A DNA stretch of 64,000 bases from Echinometra lucunter. Lineage: Eukaryota; Echinodermata; Echinoidea; Camarodonta; Echinometridae. Location of the stretch: the NCBI GenBank assembly GCA_029962745.1, contig CM057171.1, positions 17,132,163 through 17,196,162 on the forward strand, read 5' to 3'. The notes under the pieces are model-generated. The model was not told where the DNA came from. It was given only the letters and a program-made list of their open reading frames with translations, and made no database searches. The position numbers were made by a program, and so were the translations under genes. Positions 46,962 through 57,859 of the stretch are shown piece after piece (within the stretch, counting starts at the first letter, position 1; each line of letters opens with the position of its first letter).

Positions 46962-47756
46962 GGTCCAGAGTGAATTTTTGAGGTGTTATGCATGGACACC
47001 TGTTTTATAGAGGTGTAGGAATCTGGAGAGAAACTTAGGAGGCCCCAATGTGTACCAGACCCTAATCGCTGGGGCGACAAAATCTTGTATCTCAAAAATG
47101 TTGAAGGTTCAGGAGAGCCATAAACATGGCTTCCTTAGCATTACAGCCTGTGGAGGCGGTCAAGTTTCGTTTATCAATAGTGGCATAATCTTTGCAGATG
47201 GACATGTGAGGGATTGAAAAAAACATTCTAATTGTTCCTAGCTATAAGATTATGGAAAGAACTAAATTTCACAAAAAATTGAGATACAAGGTCTTGTCAC
47301 CCCAGCGACGCTATGCTGAAGTCAAGCCCTAATTCACTTTTACTTTGAGAATATCATTTGCCTATCAGATATGACAATGTAAACATAGCACGTGTGTATT
47401 CAAGTTAAGGGTCAATGACCTTTTAAGAGCCATGACCCCACAACCGTGACCCGTTTAGTCTGCAAAAGTCATATTTGATAAGGGGTCCAGAGTGAATTTT
47501 CAAGGTGTTATGCATGGACACTTGTTTTGTAGAGATGTAGGAATCTGGAGAGAAACTCAGGAGGCCCCAGTGTGTACCAGACCCTGTGCTGAAGTCAAGC
47601 CCTAATTCACTTTTGCTTTGAGAATGTCATTTGCCTATCAGAAAAGACAATGTAAACATGGCACAAGTGTGTTCAAGTTCAAGGGTCAATGACCTTTTTA
47701 GGAGCCATCACCCCACAACCATGACCTGCTTAGTCTACAAGGGTTACATTTGGCTC
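46962..47756 (+). repeat. Tandem duplication, one unit carrying a MITE
   Basis: GGTCCAGAGTGAATTTT..TTATGCATGGACAC and GTCAAGCCCTAATTCACTTT to TGACC.G.TTAGTCT occur twice, about 520 bp apart. Unit 1 (to ~47483) is longer by the inverted-repeat insert at 47067-47307. Unit 2 (~47484-47756) is the uninterrupted ~273 bp form. Confidence 0.85.
47067..47307. mobile_element. MITE with preserved empty site
   Basis: CGCTGGGGCGACAAAATCTT GTATCTCAA pairs with TTGAGATACAAGGTCTTGTC ACCCCAGCG. The flanks ACCCTAAT and ACGCTATG are diverged versions of ACCCTGTG found at 47581-47588 in the uninterrupted paralogous unit. This fits an 8-bp target duplication, as made by hAT transposases. 241 bp. Confidence 0.8.
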
Positions 47757-47984
47757 ATAAAGACCAGTGGGGAAAATGGGACCTGAAACTATTATCATCT
47801 TGGAAATCCCAAAAGAGCCAAAGAAAAGAAACAGCTTCTGGGAAATTCCCTGTTTGTAATCACAACAACTTTCCAAAACTTTATTCCACTGCAGAAAGTG
47901 GTCATGGTTTCCCTATGAAACATCCCTCTTCTTTTTTTTTTTAAATTTCAACATACATGTAGCATGTTACAAATGCTGGTAGAG

Positions 47985-48334
47985 GTGTCGTGGTCTAGTG
48001 GATATGTCACCGGACTGTGGATCTCGTGGTCCGAGTTCAAATCCCGGCGCGGCACTAATGTCCTTTGGCAAGATATGAATCTACATTTGCCACTCTCCAC
48101 CCAGGTGTTAAGTGGATACCCGGTAGGATGCGAAAGTCATTGTGATTTGTTTAGCATTGTGCGTGGCTGGAATGCTCCCTAGGGAGTGGAGAAGGTGCAT
48201 ACATTGTATGCGGGCAAGCCTGAATCCGATGACCGGGGTAATAATATTTCTGTAAAGCGCTTAGAGACTCTCTTGGTGATGTATTAGGCGCTATATAAAT
48301 CCAGAATATTATTATTATTAATATTATGGCTTTT
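47985..48334 (+). mobile_element. tRNA-derived SINE
   Basis: The 71-nt head (47985-48055) has a 7-bp acceptor stem (GTGTCGT/GCGGCAC with wobbles), A-box TGGTCTAGTGG, a GTG anticodon-position triplet and B-box GAGTTCAAATCC. The ~260 bp body includes GTAAAGCGCTTAGAGACTCT and GGCGCTATATAAAT and ends in an (ATT)n tail. The body and tail argue against a functional tRNA-His gene. Confidence 0.85.
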
Positions 48335-48339
48335 GAATG

Positions 48340-50037
48340 GATGTTAACCCATTGATACTGAGGCAAAGATAACTACATATGTACATGAGTGTATGAAAAA
48401 TGCTTGTTATACCAAAATCATATCATACTGAACGAGTTAAAAGAGGTCTTGCTACACAGACAAAGTTCTCAGACTTCAAAATGTGAATTAATAAAGGGGC
48501 CTGGTAAACACACAGATTTCAATATTTTGCTTGTCATGACCCAGTGTAAAAGAAATTTGTACGAAGCCAGCTATTCTGTAAAAAATATTGAACAAATTCC
48601 AATACCTTTTCTCCCATCCCACATGCCTAAACAAAAGGGCTAACAGGTTGTTGAATTGGTGCTGTGTCAATATCAAAAGGGATTGCACTGTCAGAGCTTA
48701 GGTGAAGGTCAATGAGGCCCCCAGAATACGATTTACATGTTTCTCTCATTATGGATTTTACGGAAGAAACTTATTATATGAATAATGAGAACAGACACAA
48801 GACAAGTAATAAGCAGTGACTACCACAACTCAGTATCATCAAAGACAATTATTTATTACAACAGAAAAAAGAAAGTGTACCTTTCAACTGCTGAAAAGCA
48901 TGATAAATCCTAAGGTAGCTAAACAAAATGGAGAGGTGCAAAAAAAAAAATGCATCCAGAAGACAAACAATGAAGAGGCAACAATAAGCATTCTGTGTTC
49001 TATAAGAGTTTTTTTGCACAACTTCATTTTGCTAAGCTACCTGTCTTAAAGGATTAACAATGTCTGACAGACATGCAACTGAAAAAAAAAAAAGGCAAGT
49101 GATTTTTACAAGCAGATATTATCTTTTATCATTCAACAAAACAATAACTTTCCCTTGAACCATTCAAAATACAAGTTATATGTAGATCAAAGGTAATGAA
49201 AATGTCTTTGGAATAAAAACTTTTAAAAAATAGTTCTTGGAGTCTAACTTAGATATTAAATTATTATACAGTCAAAGGATCTATTCCAAGGATAGAATCC
49301 TGTTCTTTGTTAACCAGTTTGCTACCAGAACCGGGTGGTCCATGTATTAAGCCTATGGGAATGAAAGAATTCAGTAGTCAATGGGTTAACATCTCATGAC
49401 ATTGCACAGGAACAATGAAGTCCCAACTCAAGACCAGCCTGGATAAGTTCAAGGACAAGGTCAACGAAACTCAAAAGGGGGGGGGGGGGGGGGGAGGGGG
49501 AGTTATATGATGTTGTATGACTGTAGTGTAAATCTGAATTTAAGACACCTGTGAAAGTGTGAATGTGGCATTATCATGAAATAAGTCACCAGTCCGTTCA
49601 CTGCCGTTTAATTTGTCAGTGCTGGCGACAGCTTTCCACTCTCGTAGACTTTGTACACAATGCAAGCGCACACGCCAGAAGAGAGGTGACAAATTTCACG
49701 ATAAGGCCGTGAATGCAGCCTGTGCAATGTGTGAACACAGTGCCAGTGGCAGCATACAGTGACATAATGACAACATTGGCAATGCTCACACTGCAGTCTG
49801 CATGCACGGCAGTACCACTCGCCTGGCCTGAACTGAATGCAGAACAGAGAAGGTAGCGCATTAACATGGCATGTATCATGTGTATCTACCTCAAATCTCA
49901 ATCATTGTCACGGTAGATGCAGCCTGGGACCCACATTGTAAGAAGACTACAAATCTGTCATACGATCCCTAACAGTCTCCAATGACGTTAGGGCCAGATT
50001 AAAGGGCAAACAACTATGAACAACACGCACAACATAC
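48340..50037. other. MYPT intron 1, 5' end; nothing recognised
   Basis: It has a G run at about 49479-49499. Around 49600-49900 GC content rises towards the first exon. Open frames near 49608-49901 are cysteine/histidine-rich on the minus strand but show no recognised domain pattern. Confidence 0.4.
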
Positions 50038-50304
50038 CTGATGCAGGGCAGTCAAGCCATCGATATTAGCATAATTTATGTCCGCTCCCCTCTTCATAAG
50101 AGCTTCGATCTCATCCAAATCCTCGCTTGCACAGGCTGCTAGAAATACACATCCTGCCGCAAATTTCACTTTAGATTTCTTCGCATTTCTTTCATCCGAT
50201 TCTCTATCGAATTCCGAATCTTTCCAGCGTTGAAGTTGTTCATGGCGGCGCATAAGCGCCGATTTCGGCTTCCCACCGGCGGAGCTATCCTCACCGTCCG
50301 CCAT
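50038..50304 (-). CDS. PPP1R12A: MYPT exon 1 (start, PP1-docking segment, first ankyrin)
   Basis: The exon encodes 89 residues ending ADINYANIDGLTALHQ, then donor GTATGT. The start is supported by an in-frame TAA three codons upstream (50313-50311) and a good initiation context (AAAGATGG). Residues 20-27, RHEQLQRW, match the MyPhoNE PP1-docking motif (RxxQ[VIL][KR]x[YW]) except for Q at the K/R position. KVKF at 45-48 is the RVxF-type PP1-binding site, and GCVFLAACASEDLDE begins the ankyrin domain as in vertebrate MYPT1 (GAVFLAACSSGDTDE). The extreme N-terminus is longer than in human MYPT1 by about ten residues. Confidence 0.96.
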
Positions 50305-50460
50305 CTTTGCTTAGCCGCTACCTCACCCGTTCCCAGCATGCATTTCGCGAAGTCCCGCTCGAAGGGGTATTTTTCGGATCGGCCGCAGACTAGACGTACG
50401 CGGGTTGAGAGACTAGGGACGGAGAGAGATAGGCCTAGGTGATGATGATGAGGAAAGATG
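50305..50460 (-). promoter_or_regulatory. Probable MYPT 5' UTR and promoter, CpG-rich
   Basis: CpG dinucleotides are dense from about 50200 to 50440, in contrast to the CpG-poor introns, and the block spans the first exon and its upstream flank. No TATA box was seen. The transcription start cannot be placed from sequence alone. Confidence 0.5.
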
Positions 50461-50885
50461 CAGCAATACAGAGGGACTCCCTTCCAATCTAAGGGGGCTG
50501 GGGTTGTCATGGGAAAGTGTGACGTAATTTTCTATTTTGGATGGTTCAGCCTTTCAACTTCCCTCCCTCGCCTGAAGAGTGCAGTCAGTCAGAGAGAAGG
50601 AGACCACCTGAGTTCGGTACTAGATGCTCACGAGCATCTCCACGGCACCAAGTCCCTGAAACTCGACTCTTTTCCTTTATATCCTGCTAAACTTCTTGCA
50701 TTAGAGAATGCATTGCAGTGCAACTCTTGAAACATTAACGATCCTTGATTTTTAGCCAACCATGCATAATCAGGACTTGCCTTGATATATAATTTGTTTT
50801 GTTTTCAGGCAAGAGGGCATTTTGAGACAGCTGGCCCCGACAATAGTTTTTACTTTTCCTTTTTTTTTTTGAGTTATCACCTTTT
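50461..50885. other. Intergenic, nothing recognised
   Basis: No gene, terminal repeats or tandem array seen between the MYPT promoter region and the next LINE remnant. Confidence 0.4.
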
Positions 50886-51100
50886 TATCATTTTCAATTC
50901 AATTCAATTCAAACACATTTATTTCCAATTATTCAAATAAACAGCAAAACAATGAAACAACAAATTTACATTCTTGGTATTGATAACAAAATATGACATA
51001 ATTATGGAAGCCTGCAAATGAATTAGAATCATTTTACACCAGGACAACTTTTGGTCCAAATATCATTGCTATCAAAACATGTTTTTAGTACCCCCCCCCC
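50886..51100 (-). mobile_element. LINE 3'-end remnant
   Basis: On the minus strand, GGAAATAAATGTGTTTGAAT runs into a (TTGAA)n tail at 50895-50912. A polyadenylation-like AATAAA followed by a short tandem tail is the usual 3' end of CR1/L2-group LINEs. No coding part is recognisable. Confidence 0.45.
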
Positions 51101-51224
51101 CCTTCCCGGCCAACTGTCATTGGACTTTTTTTTTATTTTTCTACAAGGCAAAATTAATTGAGAACATTCTTAAGACAAGGAAAGTGCCTCAAACTCTCTA
51201 ACGTTGATGAAAAAAAAACAAACA

Positions 51225-51336
51225 CAAAAACAAAACAAAACAAAACAAAAACAAAACAAAACAAAACAAAACAAAACAAAACAAAACAAAACAAAACAAA
51301 ACAAAACAAAACAAAACAAACAAAACAAAAATGAAA
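51225..51336. repeat. (AAAAC)n microsatellite
   Basis: About 110 bp of AAAAC pentanucleotides with few interruptions. Open frames across it on the minus strand read as FVLFC repeats and are artefacts. Confidence 0.95.
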
Positions 51337-52103
51337 AGGGCTCTTAAGATCTCGAGGCAGCACTTTCCGCTTGCAAATTTCTCGAGAAGTAAATTTGGTA
51401 CTTCTTGTGATTTGAAGGGGGAAGGGTGGTGATTGGAGGAAGAGCTGGCACATGACCGCCATGGGCCATATTTGGGTGGCCATGTATTCACATGGTAGGC
51501 TGCATGCAGTGCAGTCCTGGCGGTCCCCAGCCTCTCATACCATTCCCTTATTTAGTGAAGGTATTCCCTCAGCTGACGTCATTTTACGGTCTCACAACAC
51601 GAGAGGGCGCTCTATCACTTTCTCGACGGTGCACCGAATGGCAATTCTTGCAGTGACCGGGGCAGAGTTGATATTTTATTGTACACGAAAAGTTTTGTAG
51701 GCAAGGTCTGAGTCTGGAACTAATCAACGTTACACCGATGGAACTGATATAGAGCATAGATAGCTAAATGGATTATGAGAAAGGGGTAAGGGGCAGGGGG
51801 TATTGTCACCGTTAAAAAAATATTTAAAAAAAAACAGAGGTCACTTTCAGAATAACGTCAAGTTTTTTACAAGATCAACCCATTTCTTCCCCATGCACCT
51901 CCTGTTTTCACCAATGCCCCCTCCCCGACCCCCCCCCCCCCCCCCTCACCTCCGCCCAATCTATATCCCTTTTATGCCACCGATAGTAAGTGTCCCTAGG
52001 GCATGCATCGGGGGAAGCAGAACCTGTCTATCGAGGGACCCTTGCGTGGAAAGTTTCTGACCCAGTGCGCATGATCCACAACGAGTGAACTAGTTTATGA
52101 ATG
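51337..52103. other. Intergenic, nothing recognised
   Basis: It holds a TGACGTCA palindrome at 51574-51581 and C-rich tracts near 51930-51946. No gene seen. Confidence 0.4.
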
Positions 52104-52249
52104 ACCCGGGGAGCGTTTCATTAAGAGTTTTGTCAGTGATTTTCAGTGACAACTGTTATAAGTTACTGAAGATCCTTGCATTTGATTGGCTGAGAGCAAA
52201 TTAGTCAGTGAAAATCACTGACAAGACTCTTCATGAAACACTCCTGGTA
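52104..52249. mobile_element. Family F-related MITE, copy 3
   Basis: GGGGAGCGTTTCATTAAGAG TTTTGTCAGTGA is mirrored by TCACTGACAAGACTCTTCAT GAAACACTCC. The centre TGCATTTGATTGGCTGAGAG is nearly identical to the copy at 34901, although the termini differ. Confidence 0.8.
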
Positions 52250-52344
52250 TCTTGTCAAAAACAATTATGAATAGTAACAAGAGAAACTTAAACAAAGACA
52301 AAACACAACACAACCAAACAAAACAAAAGGTAGGCTAATGACAA

Positions 52345-52790
52345 CAATTTAAGTTTGAATTAAAAAACAGATATATACATTTTTGTCAAATTGAGATATT
52401 TGTAATTAAAGATCATTAATGAAAAATAATGAAAAATAATAAGAAAATACGTGCTACAGTAATTTTGACTTCAACAATATTGTCATGACCAATATATCAT
52501 TTGAAAGGTATTATTTCGAATATGATGGTGACCTTACTTTAAATTCTCAAAAATGGCGTTTATCTGTTTTAATTAAAAAACAGAGAGATACATTTTTGTC
52601 AAATTGAGATATTTGCAATTAAAGATCATTTAAGAAAAATAATGAAAATAATAAGAAAATATGTGCTACAGTAACTTTGACCACAACTTCAACAATTATA
52701 TCATGACCAGTATATCATTTGAAAGGTATTATTTCGTATATGATGACCTTACTTTAAATTTTCAAACTTTATCTGTTTTTGGCATCTTAA
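52345..52790 (+). repeat. Two-unit tandem duplication (~215 bp)
   Basis: ACATTTTTGTCAAATTGAGA, AATTAAAGATCATT, TGCTACAGTAA and TATCATTTGAAAGGTATTAT recur in order from about 52378 and 52589, with high similarity. Confidence 0.85.
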
Positions 52791-53279
52791 CTATTCAATT
52801 AAAAGAAACATTAACTTCCCAAGGTACTGGCCCTTTATATGCTTAATGAGAGTCAAAGTAAAATCTTTTATAAAGCCTCTGTTTCTCAAATATTTGAAAG
52901 GTAAAAATTAAGGTTGTCCTAATTTGGGCTTTAAAGAATTGCAAAGCTTGTCAAAAGGTTTTGTTTTGAAGAAGGAGAAAAATAATAATAAGAAGAAGAC
53001 CAACAGCAACACCAACAACAACGACTATAATAAGTATCATGATAAGGTTAATTACTAGTACCTGGTTATTATTCTATTGAATATTGTATATTCATTACTT
53101 ACACGTAATACTTTTCACTTGTTTTGAAATGTATCAATTTACATTTTATTGTTATTGTTGCTGTTGCTGTTTTGCACATATTCGTTTTGCTATATATTTG
53201 ATTATTAAAATGTTAAATGTATATAAATTGCTTAGAGTGGTGGAAGTAAAATCTCAACCTAATTTCAACATAAGTTTTA

Positions 53280-53939
53280 ATGATTAAATACCCATGTTCA
53301 ATTTGTAATAAATCTGTTAAAATAAATCAAAAGGCTTTGTTATGCACTGTATGTTCACAGTGGGTGCATATAGTTTGTGGCGGGGTCTCAAGAGAGACCT
53401 ATGATTCAGATGAACTGTTTGAAAATTGGCAGTGCCCGAAATGCATTCTGCAAAGTGTATTACCTTTTTGGAATGATCCTGATCTATCTACTGAACTCAT
53501 GTATAACTGTAATAATATTTCTGTCGACGCAAATGATGATAGGTCAACCGAAACTAATGATTTTGCTCTAAAAGATATTAAAGGTATAAAATTAGCTCAT
53601 CTTAATGTCAGAAGCATTGTTAATAAAGTTGCTGATTTACAATGTTGGCTGAATAATAACCCTTATGATCTACTAGGAGTGTCAGAAACATGGTTAACAA
53701 AAGAACATTCTGATAGCTTGATTTCTGTTAAAGGTTATAAGTTTGAGAGGAGGGATAGATGTACTCATGGAGGTGGAGTGGGATGTTTTATATCAGAAAA
53801 TTTATCATATATAAGAAGATTGGATCTTGAATCTGTTGCCTTAGAAATAATTTGGTTGGAGTTGCAACGTAGCAATAGCAGCTCATTATTTATTGGTATA
53901 TTGTATAGAAAACCGGATAATCATTTAGATTTTTTTTGA
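53280..53939 (+). CDS. LINE ORF2 N-terminal part: PHD finger and endonuclease start
   Basis: The frame encodes 219 residues. Cys6, Cys9, Cys22, Cys25, His30, Cys33, Cys52 and Cys55 give a C4HC3 PHD-type finger. From about residue 100, IKLAHLNVRSIVNK and LLGVSETWLT are the opening motifs of the apurinic-type endonuclease (N and catalytic E). The frame stops at a TGA directly after a run of seven Ts (53931-53937). The next frame continues the same domain without a gap, so the stop is a frameshift artefact of the T run (one extra T, or two too few). Confidence 0.88.
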   Translation: MIKYPCSICNKSVKINQKALLCTVCSQWVHIVCGGVSRETYDSDELFENWQCPKCILQSVLPFWNDPDLSTELMYNCNNISVDANDDRSTETNDFALKDIKGIKLAHLNVRSIVNKVADLQCWLNNNPYDLLGVSETWLTKEHSDSLISVKGYKFERRDRCTHGGGVGCFISENLSYIRRLDLESVALEIIWLELQRSNSSSLFIGILYRKPDNHLDFF

Positions 53940-56373
53940 CAGTCTTGAAAGTAATCTCGAGAAATTGTATACAGATACAAACAACGTCATCCTTCTTGGT
54001 GATTTTAACTGTAATATGCAAACCGTAAATAATCTTTCTAGAAAAGTTTCCAGCCTCCTTACTACAATGCAAATGACACAGGTTATATCTGAACCCACTA
54101 GAATTTCACCACATAGCCAGTCAGTAATCGATTTGGTATGTATTTCTGATGCACTTGTTGACGGTATTATTAAGTCAGAAGTGCAGTCAGCTGGACTTAG
54201 TGATCACTCTGTGATTTTTACTGCAATTAAAGGGAAACATCAATCCCTTTCTCCCAAAATAACTAAATGTCGTTCGTTCAAGTACTTTGACAGTGAGAAA
54301 TTTAAAGATGATGTAAGGAAAGTTGATTGGCATGAGTTTTATTCCTGTGGGACTGATGTTGAAAAATTGTGGCACTACTTTAAAAACACACTCCTGGACA
54401 TTTGTGACAGGCATGCCCCCGTGATATCAGTGCGGCAAAAACAAAGAGGGGTACCTTGGATAAATGATGATTATTTGGTGTTAGCACGCGAAAGGGATTA
54501 TTATCGAAAGCAATTTAGAAAAACAAGATTAATTTATTGGTGGAATAAATTTCAGTCTTCCCGTAACAGAGCTAATAACTTGATTAAAAATTTGAAAAAG
54601 AAGTATTATCAGGACAAATTTAAGGACTGCGAAAATGACATAAAAAAAGAACTGGAACATTGTCATGATGTTAAATTAACAATTGATAATGATCAAATAC
54701 CTAACAATGAAATAGCTCACGTTCTAAACAAAGCCTTTAATGAAGTCGGCTCAAGGTTGCAAGCCCCTTCGAATAATTTCTCGAAAGATTTATTAAACAA
54801 TTTACAAACTCTGTTTATTCCAGATTGTGAATTTAAATTTTGTGCAATCAAAAAGGAGTATGTTTTGAAAGAGCTATTACATATTGATTGTTCGAAAGCG
54901 GTCGGAGTAGATGGCATTCACCCTAAGTTTCTTAAGCTGGCAGCAGAGAGTATAGCTGGACCTTTAACCCATTTATTTAATGCAACTTTACAAACTAGTG
55001 TTATTCCAGAAGATTTCAAAACAGCAAGAATTACTCCTGTACATAAGGGACGATCTTTTGATATTGACAACTATAGACCAATTTCTGTGCTTCCAGTTCT
55101 GTCCAAAATACTAGAGAGAGCAATACATGATCAATTGTATAAGTACTTAAATGTAAATGATCTACTTGCAAATTGTCAGTCTGGCTTCAGACCGTCTTAT
55201 TCCACTGCCACTTGTCTAACTGAGATTACAGACTTTTTGTATGATAAAATGGACCGAAAACATGTTACTGGTGGTATTTTCTTGGACCTGCGCAAAGCTT
55301 TTGATGTTATTCCTCACAATTTTATACTTGCAAAACTTAAGTACTATGGTATTACTGGCAATGAATACTACTGGATGGAATCTTATTTAACAGACAGAAA
55401 GCAATTTGTAATGATTAACAATTGTCGCAGTGAATTTTTGAAGATAAAATCAGGTGTCCCACAAGGATCTATATTGGGTCCATTGATATTTTGTATTTTT
55501 ATTAATGACATGTGTAATTTGAAATTGCATGTACATTCTAAAATGTCTCTTTATGCTGATGATACCGCCATTTTTAATCACGGTGAATCAATTAAGGAAG
55601 TACAAAAGTATTTGCAAGATGATTTTGATTCAATATGTAAATGGTTAGACTTGAATAATATGCATTTACACCCGCAAAAAACAAAAGCCATGGTATTTGG
55701 TCATAAGAAAAAGTTGAGGGGTGCTTATTTGTCAGTGAAATTCAGGAACATACAATTAGAAAATGTAAAAAAGATTAAATACTTAGGTGTCATGCTCGAT
55801 CCGGGCTTGACTTGGTGTGAACATATTACTAATATCGTTTGTAAAATATCTCGAGCAATAGGTTGTATAAGGCGGATTAAGCACTTACTGTCCTTTGATA
55901 TCATGAAGAAGCTGTACTTTTCTATGATTTTACCTTACATTGATTACTGTAGTACATCTTGGGGAAGCAGTGCAAAAATACATTTAGATAAGATACAAAA
56001 ACTTCAAAATAAATATGCCAGGATGCTTTTGAAAAAAGATTATAATACATCACAAATTTCTTTGTTGCAGTCACTGAAGTGGCAATCAGTAGATCAGCGT
56101 ATAAAATATCAGTATTGTGTTCTTGTATATAAAATAATGAATAATTTAGTTCCAAATTATTTAAAACCTTTAGTATGTAAACGGCACGTGAAATACAGGA
56201 CACGGTTTTCTTTGCGATGCCCCCTTCAGCTTCCCAAAGCTAGAATTGAATATAAAAGGAAATCTTTCGCATATGTCGGACCAAAATTATTTAATGCACT
56301 TCCTTCAAATTTACAAGCTTGTACCTCCTTGTTAGTTTTTAAAAGATTATGCAAAGCCTATCATACGAATTGA
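53940..56373 (+). CDS. LINE ORF2 C-terminal part: endonuclease end and reverse transcriptase
   Basis: This is about 810 residues in the +1 frame relative to the preceding segment. VILLGDFNCN and LSDHSVIF are the closing endonuclease motifs (GDFN and SDH). Reverse transcriptase motifs follow in order: ITPVHKGRSFDIDNYRPISV, IFLDLRKAFD, SGVPQGSILGPLIF and LYADDTAIF, with both YADD aspartates present. A C-terminal region rich in Lys, Cys and Trp follows. There is no other stop, so the copy is young. An ATG-less start is expected because this is a continuation, not a separate gene. Confidence 0.92.
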
Positions 56374-56656
56374 TAAAGAGTTAAATAATATTCTATTGAT
56401 TTACAATGCTATGTACGTGTGTGTTTGAATTGTCACTTCCCACTCTATATTTTTGGTGTTAATTGTTTCTGATGTTAAATATTTTGTATTTTGTATTTTT
56501 GACGTTGATTGTTCTTTCTGATGATATATTTTATAGTTATCTTGACATGTATTTTAAACTGCAGGGCGCCTTTGTAAAGCAGTTTTAAGAACTGAACAGG
56601 CCTACCCTGCAGTATAAAATAAATAAAACAAAATAAATAAATAAATAAATAAATAA

Positions 56657-57249
56657 CCCATCATCATCATCATCACCACCACCACCTTCATCATCATCAT
56701 CATCTTCGACGTCATCGGCAAAAAAGTAAATATATTTCTGAAAGACATACATATCATTTTCAGATCATTTCCACAGGCGTTCAAATGAGCTTTACAGTGA
56801 TTTTGTCATTAGAGAGCTATATGAGATGCCTTTTGAAAAAAAAGGGGGGGGGGTTAATGCTTGCTGAGAGAAAGGGGGAGAAGAAGAGAAGAGAAGACTG
56901 AACGATAATGTTTACGATTTAAAGTATATATTTAAAAGTAGGCCTAAACGACGGAGAAAAATTTGCAACACTCCGACTCCAGGGGGAGCCAAAGTAAAAT
57001 TCAACACTACACTCACTCGAGAATCAGCAGAGAGGTTGCCATAAAGCTGGATAATTCCAAAAGCGAAAAAAAAAAAAAAAAAAAAAAACTGGAAACATAT
57101 TTAAAATCCTTAACCATCAAGAGGATATAATGTTATTTTTCTTAAGTTGTATAACAAAACATTTGTTAAATTTTGTTACCATTGCAATATGCTTAGTAGA
57201 TACGTGGGGCGACGGAATATCTTCTAAATGGGGAACATTAAAGAGGGTA
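56657..57249. other. Intergenic, simple repeats
   Basis: (CAT)n/(CAC)n follows the LINE tail to about 56705; a G run lies near 56845-56853 and an A run at about 57067-57087. Nothing else was recognised. Confidence 0.5.
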
Positions 57250-57346
57250 TATCTTACTTATTTATTTCATTTAATAACGTCTTATTTGCCCAGTGGCTAC
57301 CCTGGATATAAATAAGACGTTATTATTTATTTATTTATTTATTATT
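57250..57346. repeat. Short inverted repeat with TTTA-rich tail
   Basis: AATAACGTCTTATTTGCCCA and CCTGGATATAAATAAGACGTTATT form an inverted repeat, followed by (TTTA)n. The CCCAGTGGCTACCCTGG core resembles the 3' end of the SINE at 35643 (GGTTACCCTGGGTAAATAAG). Confidence 0.5.
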
Positions 57347-57466
57347 TCTTAAATGATGTGCCCTCATTATTAATGCGTTATACCCTCCATTATGATAAAT
57401 TAAATAGGGCAAGTATAATCTTTATGAATTAATGCAAGCAGATGGTAACAGAAGAATTCCTGTTAT

Positions 57467-57572
57467 GAAACCGAACTGAGTGAGCTTCGGAATAACGAAC
57501 CTTATTTCACTTTCGGATTAACGAATCTTCGGAATAACAAACCTTCGGAATAACGAACATCGCCCGGTTTCA
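57467..57572. repeat. TTCGGAATAACGAAC short repeats with inverted ends
   Basis: Three to four spaced copies of CTTCGGAATAACGAAC lie between GAAACCG and CGGTTTC. A small TIR element is possible. Confidence 0.55.
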
Positions 57573-57859
57573 CTGAGAACACTGAGAAGAAGCTGTGTTG
57601 CTCGAATAAAATGAACATATTCCTTTCCTTCAGGTTGTTTCATAATTCTTACCTAATGAATGATGGGAAAAGATTTTTTTCAGGGAACACTTTCTGATCC
57701 ATTTCTAAGTTTAAATCTAGACCCCTCCCCCCCCCCCGAGCCCCTTTCATTATGGAGAAATGCCCCATTGAGAGATGAAAACTGTAACATCCCTCTCATT
57801 TTTCATTGTTTTTGCCTTTGGCGGCCTATCTATTATCAAGATTAACCTTTTTCTTGACT

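Larger units (their letters stand above)
7029..50304 (-). other. PPP1R12A: MYPT (PPP1R12) gene, 5' part
   Basis: Seven minus-strand exons join with compatible phases into about 320 codons that follow the vertebrate MYPT1 order: N-terminal PP1-docking segment, KVKF motif, ankyrin repeats, then a basic proline-containing linker. MYPT targets the PP1 delta/beta catalytic subunit to myosin II and other substrates. The inhibitory phosphorylation sites and C-terminal leucine zipper known from the family are not in this window; they must lie left of base 7029. Introns are about 16.4, 11.2, 5.2, 2.0, 0.7 and 6.8 kb, and are packed with MITEs. The paralogue class (PPP1R12A, B or C) cannot be fixed. 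A non-vertebrate deuterostome probably has a single ancestral copy, so the symbol is used loosely. Confidence 0.9.
53280..56656 (+). mobile_element. CR1-group non-LTR retrotransposon, nearly complete ORF2
   Basis: PHD-type zinc finger, AP-type endonuclease and reverse transcriptase are encoded in order in two open frames separated by one frameshift. They are followed by a ~280 bp 3' UTR ending in an (AAAT)n tail (about 56618-56656). A tail of short tandem repeats rather than poly(A) is typical of CR1/L2-group elements. No separate ORF1 was found upstream, so the element is probably 5'-truncated or lacks it. The clade within the group was not resolved. It is the only near-intact autonomous transposon in the window. 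Confidence 0.9.

Noticed and set aside
47985..48055. Functional tRNA-His gene
   Set aside because: The stems contain mismatches, and the head is followed by a SINE body and an (ATT)n tail; similar heads occur in other repeats.
49608..49901. Cys/His-rich minus-strand open frame as a zinc-finger gene
   Set aside because: The cysteine spacing fits no known finger, two overlapping frames are equally open, and it lies in intron 1 of MYPT on the same strand without splice support.
51154..51491. Phenylalanine/cysteine-rich open frames that look like a membrane protein
   Set aside because: They are translations of the (AAAAC)n microsatellite.
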